A DNA stretch of 64,000 bases. Origin: Paenibacillus ehimensis NBRC 15659. GTDB lineage: Bacteria; Bacillota; Bacilli; Paenibacillales; NBRC-103111. The notes beneath the pieces were generated by a model. That model was not told the DNA's origin. It saw nothing but the letters and a program-made list of their open reading frames with translations, and searched no databases. Of the stretch, positions 49,426 through 57,178 are shown one piece after another. The DNA is taken from assembly GCF_004000785.1 (NCBI RefSeq), contig NZ_BILX01000020.1, forward strand, positions 37,593-101,592. The letters run 5' to 3'. Position numbers and translations under genes: made by a program. The first letter of the stretch is position 1; every line of letters starts with the position of its first letter.

Positions 49426-50825
49426 AGTGGAAAGTCATTATCCAATTTCTGTTATCCATGTCGACGCTGGCGATCTTGATTCTGATCGTCAATTATACGG
49501 CGCTCTATTTTTTGGCCGGAGGTCCGGCCTTCGAAAACGGCAAGATGTCTGCTTTTGCCGAACGCTTTACCCACGATTTCGAGAACCGCATCGCCTTGCA
49601 AAACGGACGGCCTTACGTCACACCGGAAGGGTTGGAAGAATTGGACTTCCAGCGGGCCTGGATTCAAATTTTGGACGAAACCGGCGCGGAAGCATTCGCC
49701 TATCATAAGCCGGCTCACGCCCCGACGCATTACTCGCCCAGCGAAATCGCCTTTTTTTATAAATATGCCGTCAACGATTTTACCGTCTTTATCAGCCGTG
49801 TGGAAGACAATGGCTACCACTGGAGCTATATGATCGGGTTTCCCGTGGAAACGGTGGCCAAATATTTTCTATATATCAGCCCTAAAAATGTGCAAACCTT
49901 TTTTCCGAACGGCTTTTACATGCTTCTCGGGGTGACGCTGGGCGGTACGCTGGTCATCGGCTATTTGTTTGCCCGCGGGCTTTCCAGGCCGGTACGGACC
50001 GTCATCGACGCGATCCGCGAGCTTGCGGACGGCCGGTATGGGCTTCGCCTTGCGCCGAAAGGAATCTATAAAGATGTGTACCGCAGCCTGCTCCACCTCT
50101 CCTCTACCTTGTCCTCCCTTGAGCAGCATCGGGAGCGCGCGGACCGTATGCGGGAGGAATGGATCGCCGGCTTGTCCCACGATTTAAAAACGCCGCTTTC
50201 CTCTATCAAAGGCTACGGAGAAATGCTTGCCGAGCCAAGCTACGACCTCCGCCCCGACGAGCGGACCGGCTATGCGGCGACGATCGTGCGCAACGCCGCT
50301 TATATGGAAGGTTTGCTGGACGATTTGCGGCTCACGTCCCAGCTTAAGCACAACCTCCTGCCGTTGGATAAGCAGGAAAGCGATGTCGTCCGGCTGGTGC
50401 AGGAAGCCGTCATTCTGCTGCTGAACAGCCCGGAGGGCGAGGACCGGACGATTTTGTTCGATGCAAGCCCGCAGACGATCCCGCTGTCCTTTGACGCCAA
50501 GCTGCTGCAGCGCGCGTTTCTGAACCTGCTCTTCAACGCGCTCGTCCACAATCCCGCGGGGACGCAGGTGCAGGTTGCCGTCTCGAGCGACGAAAACGGC
50601 GTACGCGTGGTCATCTCCGACAACGGCGTAGGCATATCGAAGGAAGATATGGCCAAGCTGTTCGACCGGTACTACCGCGGCACGAATACGGCGGCAAGCC
50701 ATCAAGGCTCGGGACTGGGCCTCGCGATCGCCCGGCAAATTATCGAAGCGCACGGCGGAAAGGTCGAAGTGGAAAGCCGGCTTGAGCACGGCACGACGAT
50801 CATCGTCCATTTTCCGAAAACTTAA
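49422..50825 (+). CDS. sensor histidine kinase
   Basis: A 467-residue kinase. TM1 is near the N-terminus (IIQFLLSMSTLAILILIVNYTALYFL) and an extracytoplasmic loop follows to about 160. TM2 is at about 165-187 (GFYMLLGVTLGGTLVIGYLF), then a HAMP-like segment, H-box GLSHDLKTPLSSIKGY, N-box LLFNALVHNP and G-boxes DNGVGISKED and GSGLGLAIARQI. The start is GTG, overlapping the regulator gene by four bases. It probably senses a cell-envelope antibiotic or peptide; no ligand can be named. Confidence 0.9.
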   Translation: MKWKVIIQFLLSMSTLAILILIVNYTALYFLAGGPAFENGKMSAFAERFTHDFENRIALQNGRPYVTPEGLEELDFQRAWIQILDETGAEAFAYHKPAHAPTHYSPSEIAFFYKYAVNDFTVFISRVEDNGYHWSYMIGFPVETVAKYFLYISPKNVQTFFPNGFYMLLGVTLGGTLVIGYLFARGLSRPVRTVIDAIRELADGRYGLRLAPKGIYKDVYRSLLHLSSTLSSLEQHRERADRMREEWIAGLSHDLKTPLSSIKGYGEMLAEPSYDLRPDERTGYAATIVRNAAYMEGLLDDLRLTSQLKHNLLPLDKQESDVVRLVQEAVILLLNSPEGEDRTILFDASPQTIPLSFDAKLLQRAFLNLLFNALVHNPAGTQVQVAVSSDENGVRVVISDNGVGISKEDMAKLFDRYYRGTNTAASHQGSGLGLAIARQIIEAHGGKVEVESRLEHGTTIIVHFPKT

Positions 50826-50870
50826 GCCCGATTTAAGGTAAACTGAAGCGAAGCTTAACTTCCATACGAT
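50821..50870 (+). promoter_or_regulatory. CiaR-like direct repeat and promoter for the immunity transporter
   Basis: CTTAAG-N5-TTTAAG (50821-50837) is followed by a -35-like CTGAAG (50843-50848) and TACGAT (50865-50870). The repeat ends five bases before the -35, the spacing expected for an activator touching RNA polymerase. It overlaps the kinase stop codon. Confidence 0.55.
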
Positions 50871-50908
50871 ACCATGCTCTTGTCGAACGAAAGGAGCATG
50901 GTTTTTTT
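50871..50908 (+). terminator. attenuator-like hairpin carrying the ribosome-binding site of the ATPase gene
   Basis: ACCATGCTC (50871-50879) pairs perfectly with GAGCATGGT (50894-50902), followed by seven T residues (50902-50908). The last T touches the ATG at 50909. The only SD, AAAGGAG (50890-50896), lies in the loop and 3' arm. Folding should both end transcription and hide the ribosome-binding site. Confidence 0.75.
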
Positions 50909-51820
50909 ATGAGCGAATTCATCTTGGAAACGAAACGGTTATCGAAACAATTCAAGTCGTTTGCCGCGGTCAAAGGGGTCGACTTGCAGGTAAGGCCCGG
51001 CGAAGTTTACGGCTTTCTTGGCCCGAACGGCGCAGGCAAAACGACAACGATCCGCATGCTGCTCGGGCTGATTCGTCCGACACACGGGGAGGTACGCGTC
51101 TTCGGGCAGGACTTGGCCCGGCACCGGCTCGATATTTTACGCCGGGTCGGCTCGCTGGTCGAGTCACCGTCCTATTACGGCAATCTGAGCGCCTACGACA
51201 ATCTGGAAATCACCCGCAAGCTGCTTGGCGCCAAGAAAAGCGACATCGACAAAGTGCTCGAAACGGTAAGGCTGTCCGATTGGCGCAGCAAAAAAGTCAA
51301 AACGTTCTCCCTCGGCATGAAGCAGCGGCTCGGCATCGCGCAGGCGCTGCTGGGCAACCCGATGCTGCTCGTGCTCGACGAGCCAACCAACGGCCTTGAC
51401 CCCGCCGGCATTCTCGAAATCCGCGAGCTGATCGCCCGCCTGCCGGAGGAACGCGGCTTGTCGGTGCTCGTCTCCAGCCATATTTTGAACGAAATCGAGC
51501 TGATTGCCAGCCGTGTCGGCATTATTTACAAGGGCGAGCTGTTGTTCCAAGGCTCGCTTCAGGAGCTGCGGGAGCAGAACAAAACGATGCTGCGCATCGA
51601 TGCCGCTCCGCTCGTAGAGGCGGGCAATTTCCTGCTGGCCCGGGGCCATCAAGTGGAGAAGCGTCAGACCAGCCTGTACGTCGATATGTCAGGAACGAGC
51701 GCTGCCCGTTTGAACCGCGAGCTGGTAACGGCCGGCTTCGACGTCTCGCATGTCAGCGAAAATACACCGTCGCTGGAAGATATCTTCCTGACGATGACGA
51801 AGGGAGCGCAAAGCTTGTGA
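50909..51820 (+). CDS. ABC transporter ATP-binding protein, bacitracin/lantibiotic immunity type (BcrA/LanF-like)
   Basis: A 303-residue ATPase: Walker A GPNGAGKTTT (about 38-47), signature FSLGMKQR, Walker B LLVLDEPTNGLDPAG, H-loop SSHILNEIE. The C-terminal extension is typical of BcrA/SpaF/NisF. These ATPases drive paired LanE/LanG-type permeases that remove antimicrobial peptides from the membrane. The two permeases follow in the same operon. The start lies directly after the hairpin at 50871. Confidence 0.9.
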   Translation: MSEFILETKRLSKQFKSFAAVKGVDLQVRPGEVYGFLGPNGAGKTTTIRMLLGLIRPTHGEVRVFGQDLARHRLDILRRVGSLVESPSYYGNLSAYDNLEITRKLLGAKKSDIDKVLETVRLSDWRSKKVKTFSLGMKQRLGIAQALLGNPMLLVLDEPTNGLDPAGILEIRELIARLPEERGLSVLVSSHILNEIELIASRVGIIYKGELLFQGSLQELREQNKTMLRIDAAPLVEAGNFLLARGHQVEKRQTSLYVDMSGTSAARLNRELVTAGFDVSHVSENTPSLEDIFLTMTKGAQSL

Positions 51821-52548
51821 AGGCATGGAGCGTCATTGCGGCGGAGCTGTACAAGCAGAAAAAAGGCGTCCTGTGGAAGCTCGCCTTCGGCGGTCCGGCT
51901 CTCGTCTCCCTGCTGATTTTCCTGAACATGTCCATCCGCTACGATTATTTGATGCAGCGGCATGCAGGGAAAACGTCGTGGGAAGCGATGCTGAACGAAG
52001 TGTTTTTTCTATGGGCTTTCTTCCTCCCGATCGGGGTGACGCTGCTGGCGGCTATCGTCCATTTCCGCGAATATAGCGAGAACGCCTGGAAGCATCTGCT
52101 GAGCCTGCCGGTGCGGCGGGGACACGTGTATGCGGCCAAGTGGCTCGTCATTGTGCTCGCGACCGTCTTGTCGGTGCTGGCGCTTATGGCCGGCCTGCGG
52201 CTGTGCGGGCTCGTCATCGGCTTTCCCGAGCCGTTCCCTCTCGGCCTCTATGGACAGTACGCGTTGTACCTGACGTTCTCGTCGCTCGGCATCGCCAGCG
52301 TGCAGCATTGGCTCAGCTCCCGCTTCCGCAATACGATTATTCCGGTCGCCGTCGGCGTATCGGGCACCGTAGGCGCGATCTTTCTCGCCCAATCGGAATG
52401 GATGCGCTACTTGCCGTATGCGGCTCCGCTGTTCACCATGCCGGGTCCGGATGGGGATGCCGGCGTCTCCATCATCAGCGGGCTGATCTTCGGAACCGTC
52501 GCGCTGCTGGCCGGCATGCTCGAATTCGGAAAAAGGGATATTTTGTAA
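51817..52548 (+). CDS. ABC transporter permease, lantibiotic immunity type (LanE/LanG-like)
   Basis: A 243-residue membrane protein with six predicted segments. The conserved cytoplasmic loop NAWKHLLSLPVRRGHVYAAKW matches the WKxLxxLPxxR signature of LanE/LanG/MutE permeases. The end is FGKRDIL. GTG 51817 overlaps the ATPase stop by four bases (GTGA). It pairs with the next gene. Confidence 0.85.
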   Translation: MKAWSVIAAELYKQKKGVLWKLAFGGPALVSLLIFLNMSIRYDYLMQRHAGKTSWEAMLNEVFFLWAFFLPIGVTLLAAIVHFREYSENAWKHLLSLPVRRGHVYAAKWLVIVLATVLSVLALMAGLRLCGLVIGFPEPFPLGLYGQYALYLTFSSLGIASVQHWLSSRFRNTIIPVAVGVSGTVGAIFLAQSEWMRYLPYAAPLFTMPGPDGDAGVSIISGLIFGTVALLAGMLEFGKRDIL

Positions 52549-52574
52549 CCGTACGCCAAGGAGGTATGCTGGAG

Positions 52575-53300
52575 ATGAAGTCGTTATTCGCCGCCGAATG
52601 GCTGAAGTTAAAGCATTCGCGCATCTTGTGGATCGTTATTCTCATGCCGATTCTGTTAACCGCCCAAGGGGTCGGTAATTTTACCCGCTACACCGATGTG
52701 TGGACCCGGGACGATTGGACCGTCATTATCGAGCAGTGCCTCATTTTTTACCCGCCGATGCTGCTGCCGTTTTTTATTGCCATTGTTATCGCGCTTATGA
52801 TCCGCGTCGAGCACAGCCATAACGGCTGGAAGCATCTGCTTGCGCTGCCGGTGAGACGCGGGCATATTTATACAGCCAAGTTCGGCCTCGCGCTGCTGCT
52901 GGTCGTTCTGAATATCGCCGTCTTCGGCGCAAGCATCGTCGCCGCGGGCCTGCTCGTCGGGGCGAACGGTTCTGTCCCGCTGGATCGGATCGCGCTGCCG
53001 CTTCTGCGCCTGATCCCGGGGGTGCTGCCGATTATGGCGATTCAATTCTGGCTCAGTCTGCGGTACCGTCATATCGGCATCCCGCTAGGCATCGGGATCG
53101 GATTGGCAGTCCCCGCAATCCTTGTGGCCAATACGAAATATTGGATCGTCTATCCGTGGACCTACCCGACGATGGCTGCGCTCGCGAGCCAAAGCGCCAA
53201 ATTCGACAAAGGCCCGCTTCTGTACGGCGCGGTAGTCCTTGTCTTTCTTCTGGTCACCGCCTTCGGCTTCAACGAGTTCAAACGGCGGGACATTCTGTGA
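52575..53300 (+). CDS. ABC transporter permease, lantibiotic immunity type (LanE/LanG-like)
   Basis: A 241-residue membrane protein homologous to its upstream neighbour: the same loop (NGWKHLLALPVRRGHIYTAKF), six predicted segments and the same C-terminal signature (NEFKRRDIL), as if from tandem duplication. ATG 52575 has AAGGAGG ten bases upstream. ATG 52566 is too close to that site. A terminator follows at 53315. Confidence 0.88.
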   Translation: MKSLFAAEWLKLKHSRILWIVILMPILLTAQGVGNFTRYTDVWTRDDWTVIIEQCLIFYPPMLLPFFIAIVIALMIRVEHSHNGWKHLLALPVRRGHIYTAKFGLALLLVVLNIAVFGASIVAAGLLVGANGSVPLDRIALPLLRLIPGVLPIMAIQFWLSLRYRHIGIPLGIGIGLAVPAILVANTKYWIVYPWTYPTMAALASQSAKFDKGPLLYGAVVLVFLLVTAFGFNEFKRRDIL

Positions 53301-53314
53301 ATCGTATCCTCTGC

Positions 53315-53354
53315 AAGCGAAGGCTTCTCATTTTCGGGCACCTTCGCTTTTTAT
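53315..53354 (+). terminator. terminator of the immunity transporter operon
   Basis: AAGCGAAGG (53315-53323) pairs with CCTTCGCTT (53341-53349), followed by TTTATTG. Confidence 0.8.
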
Positions 53355-53383
53355 TGTTTTTGGTGTTCAAAGATAATAAAGTA

Positions 53384-53419
53384 ACCGGAACTCCTTATCT
53401 GTAAGGAATCCCGGTCATT
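53384..53419 (-). terminator. terminator of the small membrane protein gene
   Basis: ACCGG/CCGGT and TCCTTA/TAAGGA form a hairpin between convergent transcripts. T-rich sequence follows on both strands. Confidence 0.6.
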
Positions 53420-53468
53420 TTCATTTCCACTATCGTCACCCCTCATCTACTATCCAGATTTCCAAATT

Positions 53469-53909
53469 TTAATTAAAAGCGTTAGTGGACTTAATGATTT
53501 TCCGTAATACCAAAATTAAAATAAGCATGACAATGGTGGAGACCGGCAAAAATAAAGCGGCATATATAGGTCCCCACTCCAAATACCCGGAGACATTAAC
53601 CCCTTCATATCCGTACATCAATGAAGAAGCCGTAATAGCACCTATGGTTCCCATGAATAGTACATTGAGAAAACCACTACTTATGCAATATAACCAGAGC
53701 TTCAAGCGGCCCGAACCTTCAAATGCTCGATAATATCCTGCTAATCCCAAACTGACACAAGCTGGTACTGCCAATGTAAGAAAAAACCACCACCATCCTC
53801 CGAACGACAAACCACCTGCTAGTAAATTGCCCAAAATTGAAATAATAAGGCTTAGAATACCTGCTACTGTTAACCCCCAAAAAACACCAAGCAAAGATGA
53901 ACGGACCAT
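53469..53909 (-). CDS. small polytopic membrane protein of unknown function
   Basis: A 146-residue protein with four predicted membrane segments (LLGVFWGLTVAGILSLIISIL, WWWFFLTLAVPACVSLGLAG, FLNVLFMGTIGAITASSL, LFLPVSTIVMLILILVLRK). GGAGGG lies upstream of the ATG. Codon use and GC are lower than in the transporter operon beside it, suggesting later arrival. No family is recognised. Confidence 0.65.
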   Translation of the reverse strand: MVRSSLLGVFWGLTVAGILSLIISILGNLLAGGLSFGGWWWFFLTLAVPACVSLGLAGYYRAFEGSGRLKLWLYCISSGFLNVLFMGTIGAITASSLMYGYEGVNVSGYLEWGPIYAALFLPVSTIVMLILILVLRKIIKSTNAFN

Positions 53910-54212
53910 GAAAAAGGATCCCTCCGATCCTCAAATAATAAACACTACTACACCATAGACCAAATATATACCTTAAATGTTTTTTGAATTTCAATAAATT
54001 TGAATACAAACAGCTACTGCGGATAACTGCCAGTTCGTTTAGCGGAGCCGCAACCCGTGCAATTAGCAACATGGAAATCTATTCCTTTATCGGCTTGCGG
54101 ACATATAGGAATTTTATCATACGATGGGCCAATTGTGTGATATACTTAACGAGCGCAGGTACATCCAAAAATGCTTATAGTATACATTTATATACCGAAA
54201 GGAAATGAGCGA
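53910..54212. other. 300-bp AT-rich intergenic region with a repeat-like segment
   Basis: The central part (about 54013-54065) reads GCGGATAACTGCCAGTTCG, then TTTAGCGGAGCCGC and ACCCGTGCAATTAGC. It resembles short dispersed segments I associate with Paenibacillus genomes, but I cannot search for copies. Near 54166-54195 there are TATAGTATAC and TTATATACC, AT-rich steps just before the HxlR gene that could hold its operator. Confidence 0.35.
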
Positions 54213-54596
54213 ATGAGCAAGAAGATGAACGGCGGCTGTATTGTTCCCAATTTAGAAGGGTGCCCTGTCGAGTTTACTTTGGATGTCATCGGAGGCAAAT
54301 GGAAGGGCGTGCTGCTCTACCATCTGATCGGTGGAACGAAAAGGTTCAACGAGTTCCGCCGCATCTGCCCGGCCATTACTCAACGGATGCTGACCCTGCA
54401 GCTGCGGGAGCTGGAAGAGGACGGCATCGTGCATCGCGAGGTCTACCAGCAGGTTCCGCCCAAAGTGGAATATTCGCTCACCGAGTTCGGCCGGACGCTG
54501 GAACCGATCATTTTGCAGATGAAACAGTGGGGGGAAACGTACCGAGGCCGGATGAACGATACGGCCAAAGCCATGGCTGTGGAGCAAGAACGGTAG
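54213..54596 (+). CDS. HxlR-family transcriptional regulator
   Basis: A 127-residue winged-helix protein with the HxlR layout: [62 protein letters not shown], then [27 protein letters not shown]. The early cysteine, in the position used for redox or aldehyde sensing in HypR and related proteins, is present (EGCPVE). AAAGGA lies nine bases before ATG 54213. Its target is not evident; the divergent membrane protein is possible. Confidence 0.9.
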   Translation: MSKKMNGGCIVPNLEGCPVEFTLDVIGGKWKGVLLYHLIGGTKRFNEFRRICPAITQRMLTLQLRELEEDGIVHREVYQQVPPKVEYSLTEFGRTLEPIILQMKQWGETYRGRMNDTAKAMAVEQER

Positions 54597-54703
54597 CTTT
54601 CCCTTGCTTGGGTGATCCATGGAAAAGTAAAGGAAGCGCTTGAATGTTGAAGGGCTTCTCTGAGCTTGTTGTGAAAGTGGTCAACTGAAGTAATAGATTT
54701 TAC

Positions 54704-54900
54704 GAGGGGGTGGGTATCTACTTCCGGTCGATGCTCCACCCCACAAAGTGAAGTTGAATCAGGGAAGCTTAGTCCAAGTACTTTGCGGGGACCCCGGGTT
54801 CGCGGGAAACTTTGATTGAAGCCGCTTAAACAGCGGATATTTCCCGATGGCAGGCGAACGCTATCGCTCCTCCAGTAGATCCCCCACCTCCGTTGTTTTT
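54704..54900. other. highly structured 190-bp element with imperfect terminal inverted repeats
   Basis: The ends, GAGGGGGTGGGTATCTAC (54704-54721) and GTAGATCCCCCACCTCC (54875-54891), pair over most of their length and are followed by TTTTT (54896-54900). Inside, GGGGTGG (54707-54713) can instead pair with CCACCCC (54736-54742). CGGGAAA (54803-54809) pairs with TTTCCCG (54840-54846), enclosing CCGCT/AGCGG (54822-54826 / 54832-54836). No reading frame stands out. It could be a structured RNA or a miniature mobile element. Confidence 0.45.
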
Positions 54901-54935
54901 CTATTCTTGTCAAAAATCACTTTCTCAACACTCTG

Positions 54936-54971
54936 AAGGAAGCCCTTGAACGCGAAGGACTTCCTTTTTTA
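54936..54971 (+). terminator. intrinsic terminator downstream of the structured element
   Basis: AAGGAAG (54936-54942) pairs with CTTCCTT (54960-54966), with inner CCTT/AAGG, and runs into six T residues. A related but weaker hairpin occurs just after the HxlR stop (about 54632-54656). Confidence 0.75.
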
Positions 54972-55352
54972 TTATTGAGCAGGACCATGAACCATAACCG
55001 CTAAGCCGGGGTAAGCGGCTGCGAGCCCGGATGCCCGCTCCTCGATCCGCTTCCGCTCAAAGCCAGCGCCGAACAGCTCGCGGTTCGGCCGGAACGTGAC
55101 GCTCGTGTCTGTCGCCTCCGTCAAGCCGACCGTCAGCAGCTCCGTCTGCGGGATGCCCTGTCTATAGTCTTGACGGTGCACCTTCCCTTCGCGCTTGATT
55201 TCAACCGATAACGATTCGGAGAGCGCATTGACCACCGCGATGCCGATCCCTTTCTCCACACCGGGCGAAACAAACGGAGCATTGCTGCTCGACTCGGCAA
55301 TATCGGTCAGAGCGCTTTGCACATTCGAGAGATTCGAGGAAGGAATAGGCAT
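54972..55352 (-). pseudogene. GyrB/ParE-like fragment
   Basis: A 126-codon frame. From about residue 33, KGIGIAVVNALSESLSVEIKREGKVHRQDYRQGIPQTELLTVG, then TSVTFRPNRELF, follow the order of GyrB/ParE between the GHKL ATPase loop (GLHGVGxSVVNALS) and the start of the transducer domain. The ATP-binding half before it and everything after about residue 125 are missing, and the first 32 residues are unrelated. It looks like the remains of an extra type II topoisomerase B subunit. A short protein using the frame cannot be excluded. Confidence 0.55.
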
Positions 55353-55381
55353 CTTTGTATTCGTTTTCGGCTTTCTTCATT

Positions 55382-55422
55382 AAAAAAACAGGCCGGAGAA
55401 CGTCATACGTTCGTCCAGCCTG
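55382..55422 (-). terminator. terminator of the opuA operon
   Basis: CAGGC (55389-55393) pairs with GCCTG (55418-55422), with an inner ACG/CGT. On the minus strand it ends in seven T residues. Confidence 0.75.
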
Positions 55423-55436
55423 CTTATGCCTCGCCG

Positions 55437-56336
55437 TTACTTCTTCTTCAAGTCTTCGATCGAATTGATCTCCATATATTTCGGAACGACCAGACCGATC
55501 TTGGTCCCCTTCAGGTTCGGGCCGAGGTCCTCGAATTTGCCTTTGAACTTCTCGTAATAGTCTTTATGCGTCGTCGGCAGCCAAGCGGCGACAATCGCGT
55601 CGACGTCTCCGCCGGCGACCCCGGCCCACATCGGACCCGCTTCCACCTGCAGCATATCCACCTTGTAGCCGAGGCGCGATTCGAGTACCTGCTTGACGAC
55701 GTTCGTGCTGGCGATCTCCGAATCCCAAGCGACGTAAGCGAGCTTCAGCTTCCGGCCTTCGGCCTTCGGCACGTCCTTCACCCAGCCGTCCACCTTGGCG
55801 GCGTTCTCTTTCACCCAATCGGCCGCGGCGGCTTCCGGCTTCTTGCCGTCCATGACCGCCCCCATCACTTTCTCCATGTCGGCCGCGGTCCATTCGAACT
55901 TGTCGAGCACCGCATAGGCGGACGGCTCCGCCGTTTTAAGCCCTGTTTTTGCGATCGTATGAATCTCCTCGTCCGCCCCGTAAACACCCTTCGGGTCCTC
56001 CAAATATTTCAGATCGTACTTGGCGAACATCCAGTGCGGCGTCCAACCGGTAATAATGATCGGCTTTTTCGCTTTATACGCTCTGTCCAACGCCGCGGTC
56101 ATCGCCGTGCTGGAGCCTTCCACCAGCTTCCAGTCGGTTAAGCCATAATCTTTAAGTGCCTGGCTCGTGGCCTTCATAATGCCCGCGCCGGGGTCGATGC
56201 CGATAATTTCATATTTTACTTGATCCCCCACAAACGCCGAGGTGCCGGAGCTCTTGGCCCCGCACCCAACGGCAAGCAGAGCGGCCCCGAGCAAACACAA
56301 CGTCATCAACAGCAGATTCCGGTTTCGTTTTTTCAA
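55437..56336 (-). CDS. opuAC: glycine betaine ABC transporter substrate-binding lipoprotein
   Basis: A 299-residue lipoprotein: signal MKKRNRNLLLMTLCLLGAALLAVGC with lipobox AVGC, then an OpuAC/ProX-type binding domain (VKYEIIGIDPGAGIMKATSQAL, IIITGWTPHWMFAKYDLKYLEDP, AAWLPTTHKDYYEKFKG). Tryptophans in GWTPHWMF and near the C-terminal lobe would form the aromatic cage for the trimethylammonium group. It is the last gene of opuAA-opuAB-opuAC, overlapping the permease by four bases. The complex imports osmoprotectants under osmotic stress. Confidence 0.92.
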   Translation of the reverse strand: MKKRNRNLLLMTLCLLGAALLAVGCGAKSSGTSAFVGDQVKYEIIGIDPGAGIMKATSQALKDYGLTDWKLVEGSSTAMTAALDRAYKAKKPIIITGWTPHWMFAKYDLKYLEDPKGVYGADEEIHTIAKTGLKTAEPSAYAVLDKFEWTAADMEKVMGAVMDGKKPEAAAADWVKENAAKVDGWVKDVPKAEGRKLKLAYVAWDSEIASTNVVKQVLESRLGYKVDMLQVEAGPMWAGVAGGDVDAIVAAWLPTTHKDYYEKFKGKFEDLGPNLKGTKIGLVVPKYMEINSIEDLKKK

Positions 56337-57178
56337 TGCTTCTTCTCTCCTTTGGGTTTCATCTTAATCACATGCTGCGTCAGCCGGTCGAGCACAATCG
56401 CCAGAATGACGACGGCAAGCCCCGCTTCGAAGCCTTCGCCCGTCTTGAGCTGGGTAACGGCACGGTACACGTCCGCCCCAAGCCCTTGAGCGCCGATCAT
56501 CGAAGCGATGACGACCATCGACAGCGAGAGCATGATCGTTTGGTTGATGCCGGCCATCAGCGTAGGCAGCGCCAGCGGGAGCTGGACCTTCCACAGCTTC
56601 TGTCCGGGCGTCGTCCCGAAAGCGTCGGCCGCCTCGATCAGGTCGAACGGCACTTGGCGGATGCCGAGATTCGTCAGCCGGATCGTCGGAGGCACCGCGA
56701 AAATAACGGAAGCGATAACGCCGGGTACAACGCCCAGGCCGAAAAAGGTAACCGCCGGGATCAAATAAACGAAGGCCGGCATCGTCTGCATGAAATCGAG
56801 CAGCGGCGTTAACGTATTCTGTACCGTCTTATTTCTCGCGGACCAGATACCGAGGGGCAGGCCGACGATGACCGAGAGGAAAGCCGAGGTCATGACGAGC
56901 GCCAGCGTATCCATCGTATGGTCCCAGAACCCGAGATTGGCAATCAGCAGCGTGCCAAGCAGGGTAAAAATGCCGAGCATGAGCCCTGCCGCACGGTAAG
57001 CCAGAAAAGCAACCAATACGATGAGCACCAGCGCAGGCGGAAAATGAAACAACAGCGAAAACAAATTAACCGTTCCTTCAATTAAGGAAGAAATAAAACC
57101 GAACAGCCACTCGAAGGTGGAGCCGAGCCAGTCGACGACTCCTTCGACCCATTCGGCAATCGGAAGCTTAGGACCCAT
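56333..57178 (-). CDS. opuAB: glycine betaine ABC transporter permease
   Basis: A 281-residue permease with six or more segments and the BPD-type EAA loop (EAADAFGTTPGQKLWKVQLPLALPTLMAGI). The N-terminal part (PIAEWVEGVVDWL) is typical of OpuAB/ProW. It overlaps the ATPase gene by eleven bases and the binding protein gene by four, so the three are translationally coupled. Confidence 0.92.
   Translation of the reverse strand: MGPKLPIAEWVEGVVDWLGSTFEWLFGFISSLIEGTVNLFSLLFHFPPALVLIVLVAFLAYRAAGLMLGIFTLLGTLLIANLGFWDHTMDTLALVMTSAFLSVIVGLPLGIWSARNKTVQNTLTPLLDFMQTMPAFVYLIPAVTFFGLGVVPGVIASVIFAVPPTIRLTNLGIRQVPFDLIEAADAFGTTPGQKLWKVQLPLALPTLMAGINQTIMLSLSMVVIASMIGAQGLGADVYRAVTQLKTGEGFEAGLAVVILAIVLDRLTQHVIKMKPKGEKKH

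Noticed and set aside
54704..54900. Group II intron end, T-box, SRP RNA or CRISPR repeat for the structured element
   Set aside because: No domain V, T-box, SRP apical loop or spaced direct repeats were seen.
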